From: Phocoena phocoena
Taxonomy: Eukaryota; Chordata; Mammalia; Artiodactyla; Phocoenidae
Assembly (NCBI RefSeq): GCF_963924675.1
Contig: NC_089240.1
Span: forward strand, 119,107,680-119,171,679
DNA length: 64,000 nucleotides
Direction of reading: 5' to 3'
Position 1 is the stretch's first letter, and every line of letters starts with the position of its first letter. A program made the position numbers and the translations under genes. Shown here in pieces: positions 24,240 to 36,737 of the stretch. Under the pieces are notes generated by a model. The model was not told where the DNA came from and did not search any database. It was given only the letters and a program-made list of their open reading frames with translations.

Positions 24240-24590
24240 AAATGTCCATATATGGACAAAGGTGTTCATATATAGAGGAATGGTTCATGCATGGTACCAT
24301 TTTATTGAATATTATGCAGCCATTAAAATTATAAATTGTAATTATGAAGATAAGAAACTTGCAATACTTGTTATAAGTGAACAAGGCATGACACAATATT
24401 GTACATACAATATGAGTAGAGCTTTATAAAATATATATAACAATGAATACAGTGAAAAATAAACAAAGACTGTAATAATAGCTGGGTCATTCTACGGGGT
24501 TATGGATGTTTTGTTCTTACTTTTCCAAATTCCCTATAGCACTCTAACTTACATATTTTGAAAACATTCCAAAGCTGAAAACACTAAACA
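24240..24590 (+). mobile_element. Old L1 3'UTR fragment
   Basis: 'gaatattatgcagccattaa', followed by a conserved A-rich decay pattern and 'tgttcttacttttccaaatt', fits an L1M 3' end in forward orientation. Confidence 0.6.
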
Positions 24591-25879
24591 ACCTGTACCC
24601 CTAGTGGGGATGCATTTATGATGGAAATGTCAGAAGAGTGGTTGGTACTCCTGTCCTCTTTTTTCAAGGAGGACATACATTCCCTGTCACTCATGGCCTT
24701 TGAGATTCCCTGTGTCCTTTATGTATTCCACACCTAGATTCTCCTTTCAAGGTATCATGCCCTGGAAATATAAAGACTTAATTTACTCCCATGAAAATGA
24801 CTTCTTCCACTTCACACTGTGAATCCCTGGCAGATCTGAAAATGAAACCCCTCAATTTACACTCCTAGATTTGACAAAAATCTCTAAAACACTTCTTCTA
24901 TTCTAGAGTGGTGGCTACATAATGAAGGGTTCTAAATTTATTAGACTAAAAGTCTTAAATTTTCCCTTTGATTGCTATTGCTCTAAGTGGCAATGAAAGT
25001 CATTTTGACTTCACTTGTAAAAGCCAGATTGGTTTGACACACGCATTGTGGAGTTTATTAAATTACTGCCTCTTCTCTCTCACTTATAATTTTGAAAGTA
25101 AATTCACATTCATGAAATTTATTGCACCTGTGTTTGTAGAGGCATAGAGAAATGCAGCAATTGATTCATGAATAGGCTTTATCATGTAAATTAATGATAG
25201 CAGTGTCAGTCTAGTTCACAAGGTGGTTAGAGTGACAGAACACACACAAATTTCAGCCTTATACATGTGACAGTTTTTAAAGGCTATGTGCTTAGAGGAA
25301 TATGGTTGGAGGAGTGATCTGAGTCTGATGCATGGATTCCCAGCCCCTGCATGCAGCCTGCCACTCCACACACTCCACAAGGGTCAGACCATCAGCCTGG
25401 GAAGTATAAGCTGCTAAACAGGAAGACATTTTTCAGCTCTGCACACCAGAAGGACTTGCCTTCAGCCAATTTAGACAGCCCAAATACTTCTTTATTAGTG
25501 GCTGGCTACATACGTTTTGTATTATTTCATACTTGAATAAATTTATTGCCTGTATACTGTCCAATTATAGCAACACTGAGCCGAAGAAAAAGCTCATCTT
25601 CCCTGAAGAATGTCTGAGAGGCCTAGAACCTAGAAATGCCAGATAAGGACATAGGGCAAAAGGGTGATATTGGAATAAAGCCAGGATAATTAATTTAAAG
25701 TATAGGGAAAAAGAAGCTTCCCTCAAGTCCATCTTACCCCATGCACAGAACTAAAACAGGCATACAACTGCAGAAGAAAAATTAGCAGTTCTCTCAACAA
25801 CTTGAATGGCTCAAGAGCAAAAACTTGAAAAAATTTTCTCCAAACAAAATTATGTTTTTGAAATGTAGTCCTGTGTCTA
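24591..25879. other. Unique-looking DNA, no gene seen
   Basis: About 1.3 kb without recognised repeats. The open frame at 25351-25536 has no supported homology. Confidence 0.4.
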
Positions 25880-26480
25880 CATGCGACTGTGTTTCATTCA
25901 TTTTTACTGCTGTATAGTATTCAATTTTATGAATATACCAAAAGTTATTTATCAGTATTCATTCAGTGGGCACCTATGTTATTTGGCAGCAAATTCTCTC
26001 ACTTTTTGTTTGTCTAAATAGCTCATCATTTCACCCTCATTCTTGAAAACTATTTACACTTGGTATATGATTCTAGGTTGACAGTTCCATTGCCTTCCTT
26101 TTCCCTTTGCTTATGTTGCAAAGTCAGGTCTTAGTCTAATTGCTGTAGGTGAATTATCTTTTCCTCTGGATGCTTTTAAGATTCATGTGTCTTTGGTATT
26201 CTCCTCTTACACTGATGTATCTAAGGATGGGTTTCTTTTCATTTATTCCACTTGGGATTTGTTGGTCTTTCTGGATTTGAATTTTGGTGTCTTCAAAAAT
26301 TAAAGTAAAATATCAGTCATTACGTCTTTCACTGTTTCGTTGACCCCCATTTTCTACTATCGAGATTTTAAATCACATATATTAGGCTTTCTTACTCAAT
26401 ACACCATGTCTTTTAATTTCCCTTTCATATTTCAATCTCCATTTTATTAGGCAGCCTCTCAGATAATTTCTTCAGATTAT
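25880..26480 (-). mobile_element. Old L1/HAL1 fragments (3' piece plus ORF1-like piece)
   Basis: 25880-25990 resembles a reversed L1 3'UTR ('tactgctgtatagtattcaa'). 26000-26480 resembles reversed L1 ORF1 sequence ('cactgatgtatctaaggatg', 'cacttgggatttgttggtct'). A 3' piece next to an ORF1-like piece without ORF2 is what HAL1 elements look like, but decay makes this uncertain. Confidence 0.55.
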
Positions 26481-27478
26481 TTTCTTTCTAATTCTAAATA
26501 CCTGCATTGTATTTGCATTAATGAGAAACTTATTTAGAAGTAATATAAACCCATGCCAGCATGGCCCAGCATAAGAGTTAGCCTACCAGGAAACTTTGGG
26601 GAATATCCTCCTAGTATAATTGAACTTTTTTTTTTAATTTAAAATCATACTGAACATGTTTTTAAAGTGCTAACATATCCATTCATTCTAGGTCATAGTA
26701 TATATTGAGTGATACAATATTTTCTTCATTGATATTTCCACTGCAAGCTCTCTGTATCAGTATTTTGAGTAATATAAAATGGTAGTTTGAGGTACGTTTT
26801 CATACTTAGTTTAATTTAGCAGTGAATAATGTAAAGTGATGATTTGTAGGAAATCTTAAAAATAATTTCCCAAATTTAACATTTAATGCCAAGGACATTT
26901 AGTAAACATACTTATAATTTTATTTAGACAGAAATAAAGAGCTAAATTAAACTGAAACGGTTTATTTTCTTTTGAGGACAAAACATGCATACAGATTTTG
27001 ATTGTGTACAACTATGTTTATGGTGATAAATGAGAATAGTTTTTATGATGGATAGAAAAACAAATCCCAAAAATAAAAGCAAAACTTTTCAGAATGCTTT
27101 GGTGTGAAGTATAAGATAACTTATCTTTGAAGTCTTATATGCCAATATTAACCTTTTGTTTTGCTGAATGGAAGTTTGCAAATTCCATCATTCCAGTCAT
27201 ATTTCCCAAAACGGAATTATATACTGACAAAATCTAAGTGGTGCTTGAGGGAAAAATGTACCAAGTGAATATATCTCTGTTGATACTCATTTTCTATGAG
27301 CTAACCTTTAAAAGCTAACAGATTTGCAGGTTAGACACATGACTCTCATTAAAATGCTATGTTGTATTACTTTTGAGAAACTAATGAAATTAGTAAATGT
27401 GTAAGAGTTATTTTGTTGTTGTTGTATTAAGCTTTTACAGGGATAAAAATGCTCTGGGAGGTATAATTGTTTAGTTGC
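26481..27478. other. AT-rich unique-looking DNA, no gene seen
   Basis: No element or exon recognised. Confidence 0.4.
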
Positions 27479-27741
27479 AAAAGCATTTATGGGGAACCCT
27501 CCTACACTGTTGGTGGGAATGTAAATTGGTACAACCACAATGGAGAACAGTATGGAGGTTCCTCAAAAAACTAAAAATAGAGCTACCATATGATCCAGCA
27601 ATCCCACTCCTGGGAATATATCTGGAGAAGATGAGAACTCAAATTCAAAAAGATACATGCACCCCAATGTTCATAGCAGCACTATTTACAATAGCCAAGA
27701 CATGAATGCAACCTAAGTGTCCATCAAAAGATGAATGGATA

Positions 27742-27950
27742 GGGCTTCCCTGGTGGCGCAGTGGTTGACAGTCCGCCTGCCAATGCAGGGGACACGGGTT
27801 CATGCCCCAGTCTGGGAAGATCCCACATGCCGTGGAGCGGCTGGGCCCGTGAGCCATGGTTGCTGAGCCTGCGCATCCAGAGCCTGTGCTCCGCAACGGG
27901 AGAGGCCACAACAGTGAGAGGCCCGCGTACTGCCAAAAAAAAAAAAAAAA
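27742..27950 (+). mobile_element. Cetacean tRNA-derived SINE inside L1
   Basis: Complete copy. The host L1 sequence 'aaaagatgaatgg' is duplicated at 27726-27738 and after the A tail ending at 27960. Confidence 0.95.
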
Positions 27951-27977
27951 AGATGAATGGTTAAAGAAGATGTGGTT

Positions 27978-28002
27978 TGGGTGTGTGTGTGTGTGTGTGT
28001 AT

Positions 28003-28035
<33 letters not shown>
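27978..28035. repeat. (TG)n-TATACATA-(CA)n microsatellite
   Basis: About 10 TG units run into about 14 CA units. The two halves are complementary, so the block can fold back on itself. Confidence 0.95.
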
Positions 28036-28037
<2 letters not shown>

Positions 28038-28402
28038 GGAATATTACTCAGCCATAAAAAAGTGAAATAATGCCATTTGTAGCAACATGGATGGACCTAG
28101 AGATTATCATACTAAGTGAAGTAAGCCAGACAGAGAAAGACAAATATCATATGATATCACTTATATGTGGAACCAAAAAAAAAGGTACAAATGAACTAAT
28201 TTACAAAAAAGAAATACACTCGCAGATATAGAAAACAAACTTAATGATTACCAAAGGGGAAAGAGGGAGGGATAAACTGAGATTTTGGGTTTAACAGATA
28301 CACACTATTCTATATAAAATAGATAAACAAGGACTATATAGCACAGGGAACTGTATTCTTCAATATCTTATAATAAACTATAATGGAAACGAATCTGAAA
28401 AA

Positions 28403-28404
<2 letters not shown>

Positions 28405-28441
<37 letters not shown>
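28405..28441. repeat. (AT)n microsatellite
   Basis: Uninterrupted at dinucleotide run in the L1 3'UTR. Confidence 0.95.
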
Positions 28442-28445
<4 letters not shown>

Positions 28446-28539
28446 TGAATCCCTCTGCTGTATACCTGAAACATTGTAAATCAATCATACCTCAATATAA
28501 AAAAGAAAGAAAAAGCATTTATGGTCAATCCTATTTATG

Positions 28540-28700
28540 ATCAAATCAAATCCTGGCCCTATTGGTAACTAACTGTTTGACCAAGAATTTTTCTGCTCTT
28601 CAGTTTCCTCATCTATAAAGTTGTTATGATAATACATATATGATAAGGATGTAGCAAAAACTAAATTAAATGACAAATTTAAAGCCTCTGTAACTGTACT
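28540..28700 (+). repeat. MIR SINE
   Basis: 'ttcagtttcctcatctataa' with the upstream 'tggccctattggtaactaac' block is the forward MIR core. Confidence 0.65.
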
Positions 28701-28734
28701 GTAATGCCTATATTAGAAAAATAAAAAAGATGTC

Positions 28735-29665
28735 AAATCAATTAACCTAAGCTTACACCTTAAGAAATTAGGAAAAGAAGAACAAACTATACATAAAGCA
28801 AGCAGAAAAAGGAATTAATAAAGATTAAGGCAGAAATTAAGAAAGAGAAAAGAGAAAATCAAAATTGGTGATGCCATAGTTTGGTTCTTTAGAAACCAAT
28901 ACTTGAAATCTGTTCTTTGAAAACCAATATTAAAAAAAAGTATACATATATATTTATTTTTTTTCTTTTTTTCAGGAATTATCTCACATGATTGTGGAGG
29001 TGCAAGTCCAAAATCTGCAGGATAGGCTGGCAGGCTAGAGACTCAGGGAAGAGTTGTAGTTCAAGTTCAAAGGTAGGCTGTTGTCAAAACTTCTTGCTTG
29101 GGAGAGATCAGATTTTTTGCTGTTAAGGACTTCAACTGATTGGGTGAGTCCCACATACATTATAGAGGGTAATGCTTTACTCAAAGTTCACCAATTTCAA
29201 TGTTACTGTCTTCTAAGAAAACACTTTTTCAGAAACATCCAGAATAATGTTTGACCAACTGTATGAGCACTGTGATCCAGTCAAATTGACACATAAAATT
29301 AAACATAACAGACACATATTACCAAAATCAGTGCTGAAGGAGAAGGCATCACTACTGTCCTTACAGAAATAAAAAGGATTATAAGAGAATACTGTGAAAA
29401 TATTTATGACAACAAATTAGAACACTTAGGTGTAATTAGCAAATTCTTAAAAAGATATAAAAGTATTGAATCTGACTCAACAAGAAATATAAAATCTGAA
29501 TAGACCTATAACATAAGTTAGAATTACTAATCACTAAACCACTTATAAGGAAAAGACCAGACCCAGATAACTTCAATGGTGAATTTTACCAAATATTTAA
29601 AGAAAAATTAATATCAATTCTTCACACACTCATCCAAAAAATTAGAAGAGGGAAGTAGGATTGGT
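28735..29665 (+). mobile_element. Old L1 ORF2 fragment interrupted by another repeat
   Basis: 28735-28935 ('cttaagaaattaggaaaaga', 'aaagattaaggcagaaatta') and 29315-29665 ('attacaccaattc'-like decay, 'agaatactgtgaaaatattt') read as two parts of one degraded plus-strand ORF2. The L1 reading resumes after the intervening element. Confidence 0.7.
28965..29314 (+). repeat. Ancient interspersed repeat inside L1, unnamed
   Basis: Runs from 'ggaattatctcacatgattg' via 'aaggacttcaactgattggg' to 'cagtcaaattgacacataaa'. This is a familiar old mammalian repeat pattern, probably LTR-derived, but I cannot name the family. Confidence 0.5.
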
Positions 29666-30039
29666 GATTATAAATTGAGGCTTGACATACTTGGCAAAAA
29701 GAGTTAATCATGATTCCAACCTATGTGGTCCTTCACTTTTCTCTTCATTTCTTCATCACTTCCAATTATCGATTGGAACCCCTGTGACAGTTGACCTGTT
29801 GGATATTGGGATGAGTCTCTGTCTAAATCATTGAAGCGTATTTGTCATCATGGTGGATCAATAGAAAACAAAAAATTTGCCATTAGAGCTTGAATGCTGT
29901 GCTATATTTGGCACTTTCCATTTACTTTCCTTTTTTAGTTTTTATTATTTGCATCAGATCTTTGGGCTTGTGTTTCTTTTAATGACAATACTGAACTAAA
30001 AGTTTATCTTGTATTATGTGGATTGAACTTAACAACTTT
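29666..30039. other. Unassigned DNA
   Basis: No clear element or exon. Confidence 0.35.
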
Positions 30040-31660
30040 TACATGAGGCTAGTGTTTTTATTGAGATATTATTCATGTACCATAAGATTTATGATTGAAA
30101 GTGTACAATTCAGTGGTTTTTGGTATGTTCACAAGACTGTACAACCATAGCCACTACCTAACTCCAGAATGTTTTTATCACCTCAAAGGAAACTCTATAC
30201 CTGTGAGCAGTCATTCTGTATTGCCTCCTCCCTTCAGACTCTGACAATCACTAATCTACATTTTTATCCCTATGGATTTGCCTATTATAAACTGTTTTGG
30301 CATCCTTGTAGAAAATTTAATTGACCACAGGTGTAGTGATTTATTTCTTACTTCTATTCCATTGATCTATATATCTTTCCTTATGCTGGTACCACACTAT
30401 TTTAATTACTGTAGCTTTGTAGAAATTTTTGAAATCTGGAAGTATGCAAACTTTAACTTTGTACTTCCTTTTCAAGATTTTTCTGACTCTTGTGGGTCAC
30501 TTGTATTTCCATATGAATTTTAAGGTCAGCCCATATATTTCCCAAAATTTAGCAGTTGGAATTTTGGTAGGGATTGCATCAAATCTGTAGATCAATTTAG
30601 GGTGTATTAACATCTTAATATTAAATCTTCCAATCCATGAACACAGAATGTCTCTCCATTTATTTAAATCTTTCGTTTCTTACAGTAATTTTCATTATAT
30701 GTAGTTTTCATTATATAAGTCTTGCACTTCTTGGGTTAAACTTATTTTTAAGTATTTCATTTTTGATGCTGTTGTAAATGGAATAGTTTTCTTAATTTCA
30801 TTTTTCAATTTTTCGCTAGGGTATATTGATCTTGTTTCATGAAATCTTGGTGAACTCATGTATTAAATCTAATAGATTTTTTGAGTTTTTATGTATAAAA
30901 TCATTCAATCTGCAAAAAGAGATAGTTTTATTTCTTTCGTTCCAATCTGGAGAACTGGTTTTCTCCTTTTCCTTGCCTAATTGCACTAAATAGAACTTTT
31001 AGTGTTGTGTTAAAGGGAATTGTTTTTGTTCTAAATCTCAGGGGGAATAGATTTCAGTCTTTTATCTTTGAGTATGATATTAGCTGTGAGTTTTTCATAG
31101 ATACTCTTTGTCAGGTTGAGGAAGTTCCTTTCTATTAGTAGTTTGCTGAGTATTTTTATGATGAAAAGTGTTGGATTAGGTCAAATGCTTTTTCTGCATC
31201 TCTTGAGATTGTGCTATGCTTTGCTTTCTTTATTGTATTGATATGGTGTATTGCATTAATTTGTTTTCAGATATTAAGCCAACCTTGATTTCGTAGGACA
31301 AATCCCACTTGGTCATGGTGTATTATTATTTTTATATATTGATGGATTTTGCTTGCTAATATTTTTTGAGGTTTTTTTGCATCTGTATTTATATGAGGTA
31401 TTGCTCTGTAGTTTTATTTTAATGGGATATTTTTGTCTGCTCTTGGTATCTGGTAATACTACTTTCATAGAATGAGTCAAGCAGTGTTTAGTCCTTTTCT
31501 ATTTTTTTTTGGAATATTTTCTAGAAGACTGATCTTAACTTTTCTTTAAACTGTTGATAGAATTTACCAGTGAAGCCATCTGGGCATGGGCTTTTCTTCG
31601 TCATATTTTTTATTACTTAGTCGATCTCTTTACTTATTATAATTCTATTCTAATTTCCAT
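30040..31660 (-). mobile_element. Old L1, 3'UTR and ORF2 C-terminal half
   Basis: The reversed 3'UTR ('tttattgagatattattcat', 'gtacaaccatagccactacc') is followed by ORF2 sequence ('tttaattactgtagctttgt', later 'aagccatctgggcatgggct', the SPG-DG region of the reverse transcriptase). It is 5'-truncated and much decayed. Confidence 0.85.
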
Positions 31661-31689
31661 GTATTATTTGTAACTTTAAAGGCAACCCT

Positions 31690-31840
31690 TGAGGTACGTG
31701 GCATGATGACAATTTTAAAAAGGAGGAAACAATAGTTAAATTTCTTGCCCAGTTTTTCAAGATAATGAATGGCAAAGCTATGATTCTGGTCAATCTGGTT
31801 CCAGAAACCATGTCAGTTTTCATTGTATCAAACTGTCTTA
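31690..31840 (-). repeat. Probable MIR fragment
   Basis: 'aaaaaggaggaaacaatagt', 'atttcttgcccag' and 'ggcaaagctatgattctggt' resemble the reversed MIR core. Confidence 0.5.
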
Positions 31841-32639
31841 CATGGACACTGATTAAGATTATATACTCCAGTTATCTTTGATATGAACACAGAGTTAAGA
31901 GAGTAAAGCCATTGGAGAGATGTGGGCACCTTGAAGCAAATGTCTATTGGCAAACCAGCATTCAGCCAATATTATTTGTGCAGATTGTGAACATCTGGTG
32001 AAAAGATTTATTTAATTCAATCCATTTTTGGTCATCTGTCCTCCACTGGAAGTAAAATTTTAGAAATGTTTTTGATGTTTCCTTTTATCTACTGAATTAT
32101 TTTTGATTTTATATGGCAGGGACAACATTTGGGTTACTCTTGCTGAAGAAAATTGGTCTTCTCTGCTAAACTTCTCTTTCTCTCCTTTCTTCTTTCTGAG
32201 AGACTTGGCTTTGTAAGAAAGACGTCTGGACATTTTTATGAAGACTTCAGGAGATTAAGAGACACAATAAAAATGTTGTAAGAAGAAAGGGGAAGTGAAT
32301 AAGGGACAAGAGTCATGCAAGCTAGTGTTTTGTGTTTTGAGGTGAGAGTTTGAGAAGTAAGAGATGAGGAGAGAGAAATTAATGAGTGAAAGGGGTTATT
32401 GTGAAATGAATCCCCTTTTTATGTTTTCCAAAAATTCAAGTGAACGATTCATTTTGTTTTGTCCACTGGATTAAGTTTATTTATCCACAAGATTAGTTCA
32501 AATGTGGGACCATGAGGGCTCCAGCTTGCATTAACATCACACTCCCATCACACAATGAGGATGTTTCTGAGTTTGGTTTTGTACCCTATGTACAAAGTGA
32601 TAGTGGCTTTTGGATTTGGTTTGCATGAGTCATATGATT

Positions 32640-32960
32640 TATTCACTCATAAACTCAAAAAACAATTATTGAAAGCCGATTCTGTAAGCCCTGTGGTAGA
32701 GGCTGGGTGAATAAAACAATTATGATCCCTGATGTCATGGAATTTATAGCCCAGGAAGGGAGATAGATATTTAATGATTATACACACAAGTATATGAATG
32801 ATTACAATTTGTGGTAAGCCTTATGAAGGGAAAGTACAAGGAATTATGAGGGATAAGCATTCTGGACCTAAGTTAAATGGAAGGGGTGGACAAGAAAGCC
32901 ATCTCTGAGGTAGTGATTTAAAGCTAAGACCTGAAATCTGAATAGGAGTTTCCTATATAA
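32640..32960 (-). repeat. L2-type 3' fragment
   Basis: 'aattattgaaagccgattct', 'gatccctgatgtcatggaat' and 'aaagctaagacctgaaatct' follow the order of an old, reversed L2-type dispersed repeat. Confidence 0.5.
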
Positions 32961-33904
32961 TGAAAGTTCCAGTTAGAAGATTCTGCACATGCACAAGTTC
33001 TAAATTGGGAAAGAGCTGTGATCTTTTGAGAAATTAAAAATGCCAAGGACTAGATCATGGTAACTGAGAAGGATATGTAGCTGAAGAGGTAAGCAGGGCC
33101 AAGATCACACAGATCATGTTAAAATTTTTTTAAATATTTTATCCTGTGTCCACATGGGAGTTATTTAAAGGTGTATTTGGGAACCTGTTTCCTCCCATAC
33201 CCCAGTTGAACTCTTCAGGCATACAAGAACCAAGCACCAGCATTCCAGAAGACCAGGACTAAGGAAAATTTAGATTTTGAGTGATCTCACTCTCAGGAGC
33301 ATATGTACAATTTTGCTAGGTGACAAAACAAGTATCATTCTGTAATCAACTGCCCCCTAATTCAACAACGTATGATTGAACCTAGCTAGACAGGGTGAGA
33401 GGTCTGTGAATATAAGACAGGATTTTGGCGGGGAGGTCAATGTGTTATCTACTGCTATTCTTTGTGCACTTTTTCCTCATTTATTTAGGTGCATTGTACT
33501 TAAGTTAAAGATATAGAAGCTGAAGGTCATGGAGATAGAGTGATCTTCTCACAGTTGATGGGAGAGTTTATTTAATCCCTTTCAGTTGAGAACTCTTGTT
33601 TCCAGAGCATCCTGTCAACCAGATGTTGTTAATTAATGATCATTCATCCATCAATCCATTAATTTGTTCTCCACATATTAATTAAATATTTAATTAATGA
33701 AAAGCAGTTGGGAGCTGAGCCTATGCTCAAGAACTACTGGCATTTTCCTAGATCCTTCAGAGCTATAGCAAAATCCTAACATGCTTTAGAAAATAAAATA
33801 TAAACCATATAAGCTGCATTACCTGTCTAAAATGAAATTTTTAAAAAACCTCTGAGGGAAAAGAGGGAAGTATTCTTTCTTTTGGGGAGACAGCTTAGTA
33901 TAAA
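32961..33904. other. Unique-looking DNA, no gene seen
   Basis: No exon recognised. A perfect 22-bp AT palindrome lies at 33677-33698. Confidence 0.4.
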
Positions 33905-34550
33905 CACCATGCCTAGTGGATTCACCTTGGTCCTATTACTGAACCAAACTTGGGTCCTCTCGCCCACGCACAGTAAAGTCAATCTACTATCACCGGGTTA
34001 TAGTGAGGGAAAGTGCAGCATTTATTTCAGGTAGCAAGCAAGAAGTCCAGGGCAGCTAGTGCTCAAAAAGCCCAAATTCCCTGAAGGCTTTCAGGGGAAT
34101 GGTATTTAAAGACATGGTGAGAGAGAGGGATTGTGGAGTGTGTGATCAGCTCGTGGACATTCTCCTGATTGGTTGGTGGTGAGGTAACCGGGAGTCAACA
34201 TCATCAACCTTCTGGTTCCAACCAGTCTGGGGTCTATGTGCTTGTGGGCAGCATACAGTTAAATTCTTCCACCTGCTGGAGGTTTCAGTGTCTGCAAAAC
34301 AGCTCAAAGGATTTGGCTCAGAAAATTATCTGAGCCCTTGAGGAGGAACAAAGGTCCTTGACTTTGTTTAATGGCTAAACTGTTATTATTTTGTCTTGCT
34401 TGACAGTTTTCCTTTCTTTCTACATTTTCTCACTTATCTGATTAAATTTCTTCTTTGACTAAAGTCTTTCTACAGACAAAAGGCAGGCAGAGGGCCTGGC
34501 GGGGGATCTGTTCTGGGAAGGCCCCCTAGGGTCCTGCTCAGTTAGAGTCC
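33905..34550 (-). mobile_element. Solo ERV-type LTR
   Basis: The block 'gggttatagtgagggaaagt', 'gcagcatttatttcaggtag', 'tctcctgattggttggtggt' and 'cttctggttccaaccagtct' looks like an endogenous retrovirus LTR found in even-toed ungulates and whales, in reverse. A reversed CCAAT-type motif (attggt) and a poly(A)-signal-like 'tttatt' fit promoter and end signals. No internal retroviral genes adjoin it. Ends and orientation are approximate, and I could not define a target-site duplication. Confidence 0.6.
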
Positions 34551-35649
34551 TACTGTTCATTTAACAGCTCTTTATTACACTCATAATGTGTGTAAGGCAC
34601 TATCCTTGGTGTTGAGTTCACCAATATATGTGGACTAAGACTAAATGAATTGCAAATTTCATTTTGGTGAAAGTTTGAAAAATCAATCCCTCATCTGAAA
34701 ACTGGCAAAATGCCTGGTTCCTAATATATTCTGTAACTCATAATCTCGAGCGGATTCTATGTTCAGCCATACACAGGTACAAAGTGTGATTAGCAACATG
34801 AAGCTGATGCTTTTAAGTCCCATATCAATTTCATGAACCATGTATAAAACCAGTAGATAAGTTGAAAATAGTTAATTTTAGGGTTTATTTTATCCTCTAA
34901 AATCCATGCATGAGGAAGAGAAGGCTTTGGAGTAGTATCTTTCTTTCTAGTCTCCAATTTATGGTTTGACTATTTTCTATAAGCATATGTGAAATAGAAC
35001 TATGGGATATGTTGAAAGAAAAAGCAGACAGTGCATCCAAGTAAGCTACTGGAACAGTGATGGATGGCTTTCAAACCTCTGAAAGACCATCTGGACCAAA
35101 AACAGCATTGACCTGTGCTCAGTACAGCACTGTGGAGAGGTCTCTAATGGTCCTGAATGTGATAGGTGGACATCAGGCTTGGACCTTGGCCCAAAATTTC
35201 TGAGAGATGCACTGGTAACCTTGTGATCTTGTGGCTAGATGAATCCATTTTTGTTAGTTGGCTTTGATTTTTCAGAAATGAAAGAGGAGAAAAATAAACC
35301 CAAGTTGTATACACACTGATGTTAGACAATGAAACACATTTTTGTGAAGGAGTTGCAGTGCCTGAAGAGAGCTGCTCATGAGCAGAGGTGAGGAAAATTT
35401 AGTGCTGCATAATATAGAAGTAGTTGCTATCATATTTCAAAGTGTTTCTGCTACAGTTTTGAAAACTTTCTTCCCATAGGATAAATTTTAATGTCTTTGA
35501 AAAAGATATTGGAGTCCTTTCCTGTACCTTAATTCTGGATCCACTAAATACTATCAACTGAGGAAGGAGTTTTAATAAAAATTTGGCTCACATTAGTGTT
35601 ACGTGTATACCAGGGAGAGAGAATACAAGTGAATGCAAATGTAAAGACT
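34551..35649. other. Unique-looking DNA, no gene seen
   Basis: No supported element. Short open frames at 35144-35329 are treated as chance. Confidence 0.4.
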
Positions 35650-35855
35650 CTGGCCCTGATAGAACGTCAGTGGATCTGTCCAGCGTTCTGAACATCTTGG
35701 GTCAGGAGTCCCTTGGAGAATCTCATAAAAGCCACCCAGGCAACCAGTAGTTTGCTCACTAAATTGATCATACAATTTCAGGGGATCACAGACCCTTGAC
35801 ATGTACTTAAATCAGTTCAAGGCTCCCATGTTAACAACTCTTGGGCTAGATAGTA
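35650..35855. repeat. Possible hAT-type DNA transposon remnant
   Basis: 'catacaatttcaggggatca' followed by 'cagacccttgacatgtac' and 'gttaacaactcttgggct' resembles the end of an old hAT element. Low certainty. Confidence 0.4.
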
Positions 35856-36359
35856 AAAACATTAGAATGTAGTTGTGAAAAAGTCAGGCTGGGAGATTTT
35901 GGCATTGATAAGGAAACTAGGCTCCAGAACTAGAACCCACCAGAAGAGTCTCTATCTGCTTATCTGTAATCACTGACAGGAGTCCACAGGGTGTTTGCCT
36001 ACAGGTGAGAGTATATGGGCTGAACAAAGGTTCTTTTTATTGTAGATTATCTTTAGAGTTCTATCCCAGGTTCCGAGACAATTGAGCCACTCCAGCTCTT
36101 CACACCACACATCCATCCAGCTTCCATATATATCCACCTTAGCTTCCCATTACTCTTTACTCTTCTCCCTCCCTGAACTATATTGGGGGCTCGGCAAATA
36201 TTTATAACTCCAAGAAAAGCAATTCATATACCCAAGAGTACCTCTTTGGACATGGAAATCAGGCCCACAGTCCCAGAGACATTGTTCTCCATTCTACCTC
36301 AAAAAAGAGAGAAAGTCTAGTCACACTCATGGCTTTAAGTATGGCAAAGTAATTACATT

Positions 36360-36478
36360 AAAATAATATTCTGATTCAGGAATTCAGGGCTGGAGGAAGC
36401 TGTATGTTAAATGCACACCCCACATACGCCTGAAGCCAGAAATGATCTGTGGAGAAACATTTGAGAACCACTGCTCTA
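36360..36478 (-). repeat. hAT (Charlie/MER-type) remnant
   Basis: 'ctgattcaggaattcagggc' and the terminal 'atttgagaaccactgctct' fit a short non-autonomous hAT element in reverse. Confidence 0.55.
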
Positions 36479-36484
36479 GCATAA

Positions 36485-36735
36485 GTAATAATGAAAATTA
36501 ATAGCAACAACCCTTGAGCATTTACTGTGTGTAAGACGCTTAATATATATACTCCCATGTAAACCTCTGAACAAATCTAAGAGGTAGGCACTTTAGTGAC
36601 GATGCCATCTGTTGAGCATCGAAGGAAAATGAGGTAAAGAGAGGTTAAATTGAAGTCAAGAGAAGTTGCCCAACTTCATATAGGTAGGAAGAGGAAGAGC
36701 CAGGACTGCCAGCCAGGTCTCTCTGAATAGTGAGT
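36485..36735 (-). repeat. MIR SINE
   Basis: 'gagcatttactgtgtgtaag', 'aggaaaatgaggtaaagaga' and 'gccaggactgccagccaggt' are the reversed MIR core. Confidence 0.75.
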
Positions 36736-36737
36736 TT

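Larger units (their letters stand above)
27493..28510 (+). mobile_element. 5'-truncated L1 with nested SINE
   Basis: Starts inside the ORF2 C-terminus ([22 protein letters not shown] reading) and runs through 3'UTR to an A-rich end. It is flanked by the perfect 14-bp duplication 'aaaagcatttatgg' at 27479-27492 and 28511-28524. A SINE sits inside at 27742-27950, so the L1 is older than the SINE. A (TG)n(CA)n block at 27978-28035 and an (AT)n block at 28405-28441 expanded within it. Confidence 0.93.

Noticed and set aside
27645..28065. Frames encoding Cys-Val and Thr-His runs
   Set aside because: They are translations of the TG/CA microsatellite and the nested SINE, not a protein.
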